Source: Fibrobacter sp. UWB15 (GTDB lineage Bacteria; Fibrobacterota; Fibrobacteria; Fibrobacterales; Fibrobacteraceae). From it: a stretch of DNA of 64,000 bases. The stretch lies in assembly GCF_900177705.1 (NCBI RefSeq), contig NZ_FXBA01000002.1, positions 62,001-126,000 on the forward strand, given 5' to 3'. Positions 28,206 to 36,107 of this stretch are shown piece by piece. Made by a program: the position numbers and the translations under genes. Numbering within the stretch: position 1 is the first letter of the stretch; each line of letters opens with the position of its first letter. The notes below the pieces were generated by a model that was not told the DNA's origin, searched no databases, and saw only the letters and a program-made list of their open reading frames with translations.

Positions 28206-28946
28206 CTAGGCGTTCAACCCACCATCGACGCCAAGAATCTGGCCGGTGATGTAGCAGGCGTCGTCCGATGCCAAAAATGCGGCAGCGTTGGCAATATCTT
28301 CGGGTTTTCCGATGCGGCCGAGCGGAATCTGGGCGGCATACTTTTCCTTGGTGGCCTCATCCATGGCGGCGGTCATGTCGGTACCGATAAAACCGGGGGC
28401 AATCGCGTTCACGGTAATGCCGCGAGAGGCAAATTCCATGGCGTTCGAGCGGGTCATACCGATAATGCCAGCCTTGGCAGCGGCATAGTTAGCCTGACCG
28501 GCCTGGCCATGCAGTGCGTTAATGCTCGAAATGTTGATAATGCGGCCGGTACGCTTGCCCATCATGGTGCGGGCGACAGCGCGGGTGCAAAGGAACACGG
28601 AACGCAGGTTCGTGGCGATCACGGCGTCGAAGTCTTCGTCCTTCATGCGCATAAGCAGGCCATCGCGGGTAATACCGGCGTTGTTGACCAAAATGTCGAC
28701 CGTGCCCATGTCAGCAATGATCTGCTTGAACACGTTCTGCACCGTTTCGGAGTCGGCCACGTTGCAAGCATAGCTCTTGACCTGCACCCCAAGTTCGGCG
28801 GAAAGTTTGGCGGCCAATTCTTCCTTGACCGAAGTGGAAAGGATGGCGACGTCAGCACCTTCGCTGGCGAGCTTGGTTGCAATGGCGAGACCGATACCGC
28901 GAGAAGCGCCCGTCACGATTGCCTTTTTACCAGTAAGTTTACCCAT
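28206..28946 (-). CDS. fabG: 3-oxoacyl-ACP reductase FabG
   Basis: The 246-residue short-chain dehydrogenase has the NADP-binding TGASRGIGLAIA motif near the start, NNAGITRD, catalytic Ser in NISSINALHG and the YxxxK pair in NYAAAKAG, and ends DGGLNA. It reduces 3-oxoacyl-ACP in fatty-acid elongation. It lies between fabD and acpP, as in many bacteria. GAGGA precedes the ATG. A long heptanucleotide array fills the gap to fabD. Confidence 0.96.
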   Translation of the reverse strand: MGKLTGKKAIVTGASRGIGLAIATKLASEGADVAILSTSVKEELAAKLSAELGVQVKSYACNVADSETVQNVFKQIIADMGTVDILVNNAGITRDGLLMRMKDEDFDAVIATNLRSVFLCTRAVARTMMGKRTGRIINISSINALHGQAGQANYAAAKAGIIGMTRSNAMEFASRGITVNAIAPGFIGTDMTAAMDEATKEKYAAQIPLGRIGKPEDIANAAAFLASDDACYITGQILGVDGGLNA

Positions 28947-28968
28947 AGAGTGTTCCTCTTAGTTAGGA

Positions 28969-29128
28969 GTAGGAAGTAGGAAGTTGGAAGTTGGAAGTAG
29001 GAAGTAGGAAGTAGGAAGTTGGAAGTTGGAAGTAGGAAGTAGGAAGTAGGAAGTAGGAAGTAGGAAGTAGGAAGTTGGAAGTTGGAAGTTGGAAACATTC
29101 ACTGTCTACCGTCTACTTCCTACTGTCT
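28969..29128. repeat. Longest heptanucleotide array, with inverted arm
   Basis: Eighteen exact 7-bp units run without interruption from 28969 to 29094. Every unit is GTAGGAA or GTTGGAA, differing only at position 3 (A or T). After ACATTCA come complementary heptads (TGTCTAC, CGTCTAC, TTCCTAC, TGTCTAC) to about 29128. It fills the gap between fabD and fabG. No protein is encoded. Confidence 0.9.
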
Positions 29129-29133
29129 ACTAT

Positions 29134-30051
29134 TTATTTAAGTGCCTCAAACGCCTCGATTGTTTCGACCGGAGTAACCTTCACGTCGCGGCTGATCTTA
29201 CGCATGAGGCCCATGAGCACCTTGCCGGAACCCACTTCGACACCCTGAGTAACACCCAGGGACATAGCCTTGTTCATACAGTCATTCCAACGGACCGGAG
29301 ACACCAGCTGGCGCACCAGGAGGTCGGCGATTTCGGCACCCTTCGTGACCGGTTCGGCAATCACGTTGGCGATAACCGGCTTTTCGACATCGTTAAACTT
29401 GGTCTTGGCAATCGCTTCGGCAAGGCCTGCCTGAGCGAACTGCATGAGCGGGCTGTGGAAGGCGCCAGACACGGCAAGCGGAATGGCCTTGATACCGGCA
29501 GCAGCGCAGTTTTCGACGAGCTTGTTCACGCCGGCGACCGCACCGGACACCACGATCTGGCCCGGGCAGTTGATGTTTGCCGGAACCACGACACCTTCGG
29601 CCTTCACGGCTTCGCAAAGTTCAAGAATCTTGGCTTCGTCCTGGCCCATAATGGCAGCCATGGCACCCGGATTCTTGGAACCAGCACTGGCCATGAGTTC
29701 ACCGCGGGTACGCACCAGACGGAGTCCCTCTTCGAAGCTGAAGCCGCCGGCAGCGTAGATGGCGGAGTATTCACCGAGGGAATGCCCGGCCACGTAATCA
29801 AAGGCAAAACCTTCGGACTTGAGGAGTTCCATCACCATGGCAGACACGGTAAACAGAGCCGGCTGCGTGTTGTCGGTGCTCTTCAAAACATCTTCCGGAC
29901 CTTCGGCCATGAGCTTGGAAAGCGAGAAACCGAGAATTTCGTCGGCCTGCATCATGAGCTTCTTGGCCGGTTCAAAAGTAGAAGCGAGCGTCTGGCCCAT
30001 GCCCACGTACTGGGCACCCTGGCCGGGGAAAAGCAAAATCGTCTTAGACAT
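29134..30051 (-). CDS. fabD: Malonyl-CoA:ACP transacylase FabD
   Basis: The 305-residue protein starts at MSKTILLFPGQGAQYVGMGQ, preceded by a CAGAGG-like site; an ATG 30 bp upstream has no such support. The catalytic Ser lies in AGHSLGEYSA, with GQIVVSGA and VSGAFHSPLM (His) further on. It loads malonyl groups onto acyl carrier protein. It is the first gene after a terminator, so probably has its own promoter within 30052-30221. Confidence 0.96.
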   Translation of the reverse strand: MSKTILLFPGQGAQYVGMGQTLASTFEPAKKLMMQADEILGFSLSKLMAEGPEDVLKSTDNTQPALFTVSAMVMELLKSEGFAFDYVAGHSLGEYSAIYAAGGFSFEEGLRLVRTRGELMASAGSKNPGAMAAIMGQDEAKILELCEAVKAEGVVVPANINCPGQIVVSGAVAGVNKLVENCAAAGIKAIPLAVSGAFHSPLMQFAQAGLAEAIAKTKFNDVEKPVIANVIAEPVTKGAEIADLLVRQLVSPVRWNDCMNKAMSLGVTQGVEVGSGKVLMGLMRKISRDVKVTPVETIEAFEALK

Positions 30052-30221
30052 TATATATAAACCTCTGCGGCAAAACCGCACTTTTATAGTTTCGCGCTAC
30101 AATTTAGAAAATAAGGGCAGGCATCACCGGTCCGCCCGCCCCTGTATACAAGAAATTGCAAATGAAAGATTTTCAACGCATTTTTGTAAGGTCAATTCTA
30201 AGACGCCCCTGTTATAAAAGC

Positions 30222-30259
30222 AAAACAAAAAAGAACGGAACCTGCAAACCGCAGGCTCC
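30222..30259 (-). terminator. plsX terminator
   Basis: On the minus strand GGAGCCTGC pairs with GCAGGTTCC around GGTTT, followed by GTTCTTTTTTG. It separates plsX from fabD, the position where fabH usually lies. Confidence 0.85.
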
Positions 30260-30284
30260 GCCTTAAATTTCGCACAAATTCGCG

Positions 30285-31268
30285 CTATTTTGCTTCGGAG
30301 GAATCATCCTTGATAGCGAGCAGGCGTTCGTTCACATTCTTGGACACACCCTTTTCGGCATACTTGGCAGCGACTTCGACAGCCTTTTCGATTGCGAGAG
30401 CATCGGAACGACCGTGAGCGATAATGCCCGTACCATTCAGGCCAAGGAGAAGAGCACCACCCGTCATGCGGTAGTCCCACATTTCGTCGAAGCGGCGACC
30501 GTTCGGGGTATCGATAACACCGAACATCTTCTTGTGCAGTTCGTAGAAGCCTTCGAGCATCTTCAGAACTACGTTACCCGTAAAGCCAGAAGTCACGACC
30601 ACGTCGGCGACACCTTCGATAAGGGTTTCGCCTTCGATGTTACCGATAAAGTTTACCGGAGCGGACTTCAGAAGCTGGTGAGCTTCCTGCAGCACGGCCG
30701 GGCCCTTGTGTTCTTCTTCGCCCATATTCAACAAACCAACCTTCGGGTTTTCGTAACCGAAGTAGGTCTCGGCGAAGGCGGAACCGGCAATGGCGAAATC
30801 CACCAGAGTAGCAGCGCGTTCATCGACGTTAGCACCGGCATCGACCAAGATGATCGGGCGGTCAGCAGTCGGAATCACGCAACCGATAGGCGGACGGCTG
30901 AATTTGTCTGTAGTACGGCCCAAGAGCATGAGGCAGCTAGCCATCATGGCGCCGGAGTTACCGGCACTCACGGAGGCATCTACCATGCCCTTCTTCTGCA
31001 AGGCAACGCAAGTCACCAAGCCAGAATGGGGCTTCGTCTTGAGAACCTGTACGGGGTGTTCATCCATGGCCACAGGGTCCGGTGCATCGACCACGGAAAT
31101 GCCTTTGCCAGCATAGCCAAGCTTTTCAAGCTTAGCCTTGACCTCGGCCTCCGGTCCGCACAGAACCACGTGCAGGTTTTCGTTCTTGTTGACGGCGTTA
31201 ACCGCACCTTCAATCACTACGTCCGGGGCGAAATCGCCACCGAGAGCATCAAGAGCAACTTTTACCAT
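30285..31268 (-). CDS. plsX: Phosphate acyltransferase PlsX
   Basis: The 327-residue protein opens MVKVALDALGGDFAPDVVIEGAV, the PlsX signature, with VDAGANVDERA and GFTGNVVLKMLEGF further on. It makes acyl-phosphate from acyl-ACP for phospholipid synthesis. The second ATG was chosen because AAGGAG would abut the first one, leaving no spacing. Its position after rpmF is the classic yceD-rpmF-plsX arrangement. Confidence 0.95.
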   Translation of the reverse strand: MVKVALDALGGDFAPDVVIEGAVNAVNKNENLHVVLCGPEAEVKAKLEKLGYAGKGISVVDAPDPVAMDEHPVQVLKTKPHSGLVTCVALQKKGMVDASVSAGNSGAMMASCLMLLGRTTDKFSRPPIGCVIPTADRPIILVDAGANVDERAATLVDFAIAGSAFAETYFGYENPKVGLLNMGEEEHKGPAVLQEAHQLLKSAPVNFIGNIEGETLIEGVADVVVTSGFTGNVVLKMLEGFYELHKKMFGVIDTPNGRRFDEMWDYRMTGGALLLGLNGTGIIAHGRSDALAIEKAVEVAAKYAEKGVSKNVNERLLAIKDDSSEAK

Positions 31269-31299
31269 GGACATCTCCTTACAACAGTAGAACCGTTAA

Positions 31300-31485
31300 T
31301 TATTCGGCATCCTTCATGTTGATCACTTCGACACCATTGTAGTAGCCGCAAACCGGGCACACGCGGTGCGGGCGCTTCACGGAACCGCAATGATCGCAGG
31401 TAGCCATAGCGGGCACTTCCATCTTCCAGTGGGTGCGGCGCTTGTCACGACGGGCGGTCGAGGTTTTTCTTTTAGGTACTGCCAT
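31300..31485 (-). CDS. rpmF: Ribosomal protein L32
   Basis: The 61-residue basic protein begins MAVPKRKTSTARRDKRRTHW and carries the zinc-binding cysteines in CDHCGSVKRPHRVCPVCGYY, so it is a four-Cys (zinc) form of L32. It lies 2 bp downstream of yceD and 31 bp ahead of plsX. Confidence 0.97.
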   Translation of the reverse strand: MAVPKRKTSTARRDKRRTHWKMEVPAMATCDHCGSVKRPHRVCPVCGYYNGVEVINMKDAE

Positions 31486-31487
31486 TT

Positions 31488-32003
31488 TTAACTCCTATTT
31501 TCCATTTTGCTCTTAAGAGCCTTGAGTTTGTCCCAACGAGGGTCGGTTTGAGGCTCCTCGTCGGCGGGTTTGTTTGTTACAAAGATAAAATCTTCGTCAG
31601 GATTTTTCACGGGCGCTTGCGGTTCTTGTAGAATAACCAGCTGTCGGACGCACTCGGAAAGGTCCACGAAGTTCTGCCCCTGGGGAATTCGGTAGGCAAA
31701 GACGTCTACATCGTCTTCATCGAGTTCCTGTTGCGAAACCCCGGTGCGCGTTATTTCTGCCACGATTTCGGTCGAAAAGGGGCGGTCGAACGGTTCCAAG
31801 GTACGGGAGCAGGTCAGAGTTTGCACTCCGGAGATAGATCCAGTCACAAGACACTTGCTTTCGCCTTCGGGGCTTACCAGCACCTCGGCTACCAGATCGC
31901 CCTTGAGGTGCAGTTCGTCGAAGATTTCGGGGGCATCGGTACGGCACCAGACCACCCGGCGGTCTTCGGAATCAGTAAGTTTTTGTGCGATATCTAATCT
32001 CAA
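31488..32003 (-). CDS. yceD: DUF177 (YceD) family protein
   Basis: The 171-residue protein matches the DUF177/YceD family by position (directly before rpmF) and by the pattern GSISGVQTLTCSRTLEPFDRPF...FAYRIPQGQNFVDLSECVRQLVILQEPQAP. The family is linked to 23S rRNA metabolism. Translation starts at TTG, 9 nt after a TAAATT box, with no Shine-Dalgarno, suggesting a leaderless message. It is the first gene of the lipid cluster. Confidence 0.85.
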   Translation of the reverse strand: MRLDIAQKLTDSEDRRVVWCRTDAPEIFDELHLKGDLVAEVLVSPEGESKCLVTGSISGVQTLTCSRTLEPFDRPFSTEIVAEITRTGVSQQELDEDDVDVFAYRIPQGQNFVDLSECVRQLVILQEPQAPVKNPDEDFIFVTNKPADEEPQTDPRWDKLKALKSKMENRS

Positions 32004-32012
32004 AGTAGCCCA

Positions 32013-32018
32013 AATTTA
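32013..32018 (-). promoter_or_regulatory. -10 box of yceD, leaderless type
   Basis: TAAATT (minus strand, within TTTTTACTAAATTTG) ends 9 nt before the TTG start. It is immediately downstream of the T tract of the hlyD terminator. Confidence 0.6.
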
Positions 32019-32019
32019 G

Positions 32020-32058
32020 TAAAAACAGGGATACAAGTCAATATTTGACGAGTATCCC
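32020..32058 (-). terminator. Terminator of the HlyD-type adaptor gene
   Basis: On the minus strand GGGATAC..GTCAA-ATA-TTGAC..GTATCCC forms a long stem with a two-base internal loop, followed by TGTTTTTA. Confidence 0.85.
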
Positions 32059-32073
32059 GGTTAAAGTTTGCGT

Positions 32074-33402
32074 TTACTTTTTCTTTTTGCCTGGGGGACT
32101 GGGCATGAAGGGGCTGCTGGCAGAGGATTTTTCCTTGGTGGCAGTCACCGTTTCTTGACTTACGACCACGGAATCGCCCACGGAAAGCCCTTTGAGAATT
32201 TGGATGTTCACGCCGTCGCTGATGCCGGTCTTGACGGGGCGAGGGGCGGCCTTGCCGTCGATGTTTACCCATACGAGGTTGCCGCTCGGCTTTTTGCCGT
32301 CGGGGCGTTTTTTGAAGGATTTGGGGAAACTGCCAGGAGGCGGGAAGTTACCCTTCTTGAAATCGCCTTTCGGGAAATTACCCTTGGTGAAATCGCCGGA
32401 GGTGGAGTCGCCGGATTCGGGGCGCGGCGGGCGCATGCCCTTGGGCGGTTCTGCCATCGGGGTTCCGTCTGCCGGCGTGAACTTGAGGGCCTTCACCGGG
32501 ATCGCGATGGCGTCGGTGATTTCTTGGGTCACGATGGTGCAGGTCGCCGTCATGCCCGGGAGCAGTTTCTGATCCGGGTTTTCGGCGGTAATCACCACGG
32601 TGTAAGTCACCACATTGCTCGTGGTCGTCGGATTCAGGCGGACTTCTTGCACCGTTCCGTTAAACGTATCGTTCTGGAAGGCATCGACCGTAAAGGTTAC
32701 CTTCTGGCCTTGCTTGACCTGACCGATGTCCGCTTCGTCCACGTCGGCCATCACCTTCATTTGGCTCAAGTCTTTCGCGATTACAAACAAAGTAGGAGTA
32801 CTCATGGAAGCGGCCACCGTCTGGCCGACTTCTACCGCGCGCTTTAAAACCACGCCGTCGATGGGGCTCTTGATGGTGGCGTAGCTCAAGTTGAGGCGAG
32901 CCTGGTTGACTTCATTTTGGCTGCGTTCTACGGCGAGCTTTGCCGAATTCATGTTGTATTCGGCGGTTTCGAGTTCCACGGCGCTCGCGGAATTGCTTTC
33001 GGAAAGCTTCTTGACGCGGTTGTAAGTCGATTCCTTGAACTTGAAATCGTTTTCGGCCGACTTGTAGGCGATTTCGGCCTGCGTGAGCGTGGCCTTGAGC
33101 TTGGACTTGTCCAGTTCGGCGATAATCTGGCCTTTTTTGACCTTGGAATTGAAGTCTACGTTGATTTTTGCGATGTCGCCCGACACTTGCGTACCGACTT
33201 CCACCTGGTCGACAGGTTCCAATGTACCGGTCGCCGAAATGGTGGTCGAAATCGTAGTCTGCGTAACCTTCACGCTCACGAGCGGACCTGCAGCATTTTC
33301 AGTCTTCGCGTCAAAGAAAAAGGTTTTCACCCCAAACCCGATACCCGCCAATACGGCAAGCACCACGATAAATTTTATGATGAATTTGAGCAATCGTTTC
33401 AT
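32074..33402 (-). CDS. HlyD/MacA-type periplasmic adaptor protein
   Basis: The 442-residue protein has an N-terminal membrane helix (FIIKFIVVLAVLAGIGFGV), the biotinyl-lipoyl-like half GTQVSGDIAKINVDFNSKVKKGQIIAELD, a coiled-coil hairpin (LKATLTQAEIAYKSAENDFKFKE...), the second lipoyl half SPIDGVVLKRAVEVGQTV, and beta-barrel segments. A Gly/Asp/Phe/Lys repeat (SGDFTKGNFPKGDFKKGNFP, about 333-352) is an odd insertion near the C-terminus. Such adaptors link an inner-membrane pump to an outer-membrane channel. No MacB-like pump or TolC gene is adjacent, so partners must be elsewhere. Confidence 0.88.
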   Translation of the reverse strand: MKRLLKFIIKFIVVLAVLAGIGFGVKTFFFDAKTENAAGPLVSVKVTQTTISTTISATGTLEPVDQVEVGTQVSGDIAKINVDFNSKVKKGQIIAELDKSKLKATLTQAEIAYKSAENDFKFKESTYNRVKKLSESNSASAVELETAEYNMNSAKLAVERSQNEVNQARLNLSYATIKSPIDGVVLKRAVEVGQTVAASMSTPTLFVIAKDLSQMKVMADVDEADIGQVKQGQKVTFTVDAFQNDTFNGTVQEVRLNPTTTSNVVTYTVVITAENPDQKLLPGMTATCTIVTQEITDAIAIPVKALKFTPADGTPMAEPPKGMRPPRPESGDSTSGDFTKGNFPKGDFKKGNFPPPGSFPKSFKKRPDGKKPSGNLVWVNIDGKAAPRPVKTGISDGVNIQILKGLSVGDSVVVSQETVTATKEKSSASSPFMPSPPGKKKK

Positions 33403-33532
33403 ACAACAGACCCAAAAATAAAAAGTATTACCGACGTTTTCGGGTATTTAGATGCGCACACACGACAAAAGGTTGCCTATTCGCAAGAGTTTATCCCCAT
33501 TTTTTTATATTATGCAGCATTAATCGCTAACA

Positions 33533-33566
33533 ACTGTCTACTTCCTACCGTCTACTTCCTACTACC
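33533..33566. repeat. Heptanucleotide array ahead of the CDF gene
   Basis: Reverse-orientation units (TGTCTAC, TTCCTAC, CGTCTAC, TTCCTAC) run up to two bases before the start codon of the metal transporter, occupying the place of a ribosome-binding site. Confidence 0.8.
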
Positions 33567-33567
33567 T

Positions 33568-34467
33568 ATGACTCGTATTGCAAAAAAAGATGACAGCGCA
33601 GAGGTCCGCCGCGTTACGTGGGTGGGGCTCGGCTGGAACGTGGTCTTGTCGGTAGGCAAGTTTTTTGCGGGTTATTTTGGCGGATCGCATGCACTTATTG
33701 CCGACGCCATTCACAGTGCATCTGATTTTATCACGGACATAGCGATTATCGTAGGGGCCCGCTTCTGGAATTCGCCGCCCGATGCGAAACACCCGTATGG
33801 GCACAGGCGATTCGAGACGCTGATTTCGGTCGGAATCGGGCTTGCGGTTTGCGCCGTGGGTCTCGGGCTCGGCTACAATGCGGTGGTAGCGCTCATGAAC
33901 GGCGAGCAGTCTCACCCCGAATGGATTGCGGCGATTATGGCGGCGGTTTCGATTATCGTGAAAGAGGCGCTTTTCCGCTACACGCGGGCGAAGGGTCGCG
34001 ACATTCGCAGCGAAGCCGTCGAGGCAAACGCTTGGCACCACCGGAGCGACGCCTACAGTTCTATTCCTGTTTTGATCGCGGTCTTGTTCGGGATTCTTTG
34101 CCCCACACTCTGGTTTGCAGACTCCGTAGGCGCGATTATCGTTTCCGTTTTCATTTTGCACTCGGGCTTTGAAATTGCATGGCCGGGCATTCACCGCGTG
34201 GCCGACGAAGGCGCGAGCGCCGAGGTGGCCCAAAAGTTGCGCGAAGTGGCACTCGCCTGCCCGAACGTGATTAGCATTCACGGGTTCCGCACGCGTTACG
34301 TAGGCAGCGACTTGCACGTGGATTTGCATGTAGTCGTTCCCGCCGACATGACGCTCTTGGCCGCCCACGACCTGGCCGAAGAAGTAGAGCGCCGTATTAT
34401 CGAGGCGGGCGAAAATGTAGTCGATGCGCTTGTGCACATCGACCCGTACGATCCGAACAAAGTATAA
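33568..34467 (+). CDS. Cation diffusion facilitator (metal efflux) transporter
   Basis: The 299-residue protein starts at MTRIAKKDD; the long open frame upstream is not family-like and runs back over the adaptor gene. Six membrane helices are visible. The metal-site motifs are ADAIHSASDFITD in helix 2 and AWHHRSDAYSS in helix 5, followed by a cytoplasmic domain (RTRYVGSDLHVDLHVVVPADM...HIDPYDP). The family exports Zn, Fe, Mn or similar ions by proton exchange. No Shine-Dalgarno: the start follows a heptanucleotide array directly. Confidence 0.92.
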   Translation: MTRIAKKDDSAEVRRVTWVGLGWNVVLSVGKFFAGYFGGSHALIADAIHSASDFITDIAIIVGARFWNSPPDAKHPYGHRRFETLISVGIGLAVCAVGLGLGYNAVVALMNGEQSHPEWIAAIMAAVSIIVKEALFRYTRAKGRDIRSEAVEANAWHHRSDAYSSIPVLIAVLFGILCPTLWFADSVGAIIVSVFILHSGFEIAWPGIHRVADEGASAEVAQKLREVALACPNVISIHGFRTRYVGSDLHVDLHVVVPADMTLLAAHDLAEEVERRIIEAGENVVDALVHIDPYDPNKV

Positions 34468-34496
34468 TCCATACTGTCTTCCCGGATATTGCACAT

Positions 34497-34522
34497 GTCA
34501 TGCCGGGCTTGACCCGGCATCT
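34497..34522. repeat. REP-like palindrome
   Basis: GTCATGCCGGG-CTTGA-CCCGGCAT is an inverted repeat just after the CDF gene. Confidence 0.65.
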
Positions 34523-34535
34523 CCTCTAGTTGTTT

Positions 34536-34565
34536 GAAAAAACGCTTGCATTTTTACTGCAAGCG
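34536..34565 (-). terminator. Terminator of the M16 peptidase gene
   Basis: CGCTTGCA and TGCAAGCG flank a 7-base loop; on the minus strand a run of six T follows. It is 79 bp past the M16 stop. Confidence 0.7.
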
Positions 34566-34583
34566 CTTTGGAAAGCCGTAAAG

Positions 34584-34613
34584 GGAGATCCCGCATCTAC
34601 GTGCGGGAAGACA
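34584..34613. repeat. REP-like palindrome
   Basis: GGAGATCCCGCA-TCTACG-TGCGGGA then AGACAATT. It shares the GAGATCCC...GACAAT frame with the element at 26900. Confidence 0.65.
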
Positions 34614-34643
34614 ATTAGGAAGCATCCGGGAAGACAATCGGGG

Positions 34644-36107
34644 CTATTTCTTCAGCAGGAAGCCGGCGACGCTCTTTTCGCGGACGAAGGTTTTCTGCGC
34701 GGCCGCTTGTACGTCGGCGGCAGAGACCTTATTGAGTTCGTCCGCCCAGTTGAGGAAAATGCGGTAGTCGCCGTACATTTCGTACCAGGCAAGCATCGTC
34801 GCCACGTTTTCCATATCGGTCAGACTACGCACCAGGCCGGCGTAGGCGTGGTTCTTCACCTTCTGGAAATCGCGTTCGCTCACCGTTTCGGTCTTAAGGC
34901 GTTCCAGTTCTTCCCACACGATTTTTTCGACCTTCGCGGGGTCGGCATCCGGGCGCAGGTTCACAGTCACGCCAAATTCAGACACGTACTTGTTGGGCGA
35001 ATTAGACGCCTTCACGCTCACGGCGAGCTTTTCTTCTTGAATCAGGCGCCTGTAGAGTCTGCCGGAACGGCCATTCAAAACGCCCTCGGCAATGTCCAGC
35101 GGGTACAGAATCTGGTCGCCCACGGCAGGCGTCGTGAACACGAGCGTATACAGGTTCGGGGCATCCGGGCGTTTTACCGTCAGGCGCTTTTCGCCGGCCT
35201 GCTCGGGGTCGCGAATCGTGAGCGGAGGGAACGCCTCGCCTGTAGGAATCGGGCCAAAGTACTTCTTGACCATTTCCATGGTGGCGGTGGTATCGATGTC
35301 ACCTGCCAGCACCAAAATCGCATTGCGCGGCTTGTAATACTTGCGGTAATGTTCGTCGGCCATTTCGCGCGTCAAGTTCATGATGTCACTTGGCCAGCCG
35401 ATTGTTGGCACGCGGTACGGGAACGCCTCGTAAATCATGGAATTCAGCGTTTCGTAATAGCGACCCGTAGGTTTATCATCGTAGCGCATGCGGCGTTCTT
35501 CGCGCACGACCATGCGTTCGGAATAGAATTCGCGCAGCACGGCGTTCTGCATGCGATCGGCTTCCAGCCACATGAACAGTTCAATTTTATTCTTCGGGAG
35601 CGTCACGATGTAGGCGGTCATGAGGTCGCTGGTGAAAGCGTTCAAGCCCGTACCGCCCGCGGCCTGGTAAGCGCTCCAAAGTTCGTCCTTCACAAAAATC
35701 TTGCGGTGTTCGTTCACCACGGAATCGTGTTCGGCGGTGAGCTTTTTCACCTTCGCGGTATCGCCCGCCAAAATCGCCGGACGGATGAGAGCCTGCAGGC
35801 TATCTTGCACCGCCATGAACTTGGCGTCGGCAATGCTGTCGGTAATGCCCACCTTCTTGGTGCCCTTAAAGAGTTCATGTTCCAGAATATGCGCCAGGCC
35901 TGACTTGCCCGGGACTTCGTGCACGGAACCTGTCACGTAGAACAGGCGGCAACTTACCGTAGGAGCCTGCTTGTTCGGGTGCAAAAGCACCGTAAGGCCG
36001 TTCGGCAAGACTTCTTTGTGGACCACCAAGTTCACCTGGGCAAAGGACTGCGAAAACAAGGCAGCGGCCAGCGCCACACCACACGAAATTTTATTGAGCC
36101 AATTCAT
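34644..36107 (-). CDS. M16-family zinc metallopeptidase
   Basis: The 487-residue protein has a signal peptide (GVALAAALFSQSFAQ) and the inverted zinc motif HILEH (73-77), then the M16 C-terminal domain (YYKPRNAILVLAGDID). The length fits a single M16 unit of two domains. It is probably periplasmic. The start overlaps the stop of the upstream hypothetical gene by one base, so they are co-translated. Substrate unknown. Confidence 0.92.
   Translation of the reverse strand: MNWLNKISCGVALAAALFSQSFAQVNLVVHKEVLPNGLTVLLHPNKQAPTVSCRLFYVTGSVHEVPGKSGLAHILEHELFKGTKKVGITDSIADAKFMAVQDSLQALIRPAILAGDTAKVKKLTAEHDSVVNEHRKIFVKDELWSAYQAAGGTGLNAFTSDLMTAYIVTLPKNKIELFMWLEADRMQNAVLREFYSERMVVREERRMRYDDKPTGRYYETLNSMIYEAFPYRVPTIGWPSDIMNLTREMADEHYRKYYKPRNAILVLAGDIDTTATMEMVKKYFGPIPTGEAFPPLTIRDPEQAGEKRLTVKRPDAPNLYTLVFTTPAVGDQILYPLDIAEGVLNGRSGRLYRRLIQEEKLAVSVKASNSPNKYVSEFGVTVNLRPDADPAKVEKIVWEELERLKTETVSERDFQKVKNHAYAGLVRSLTDMENVATMLAWYEMYGDYRIFLNWADELNKVSAADVQAAAQKTFVREKSVAGFLLKK

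Noticed and set aside
28969-29128. CRISPR array or coding minisatellite
   Set aside because: The unit is 7 bp with no spacers, and the translated pattern (PTSYFLL) is not supported by any start or neighbour.
32917-33567. N-terminal extension of the CDF transporter
   Set aside because: The upstream frame overlaps the adaptor gene and lacks family similarity; the transporter begins with its own ATG and normal length.
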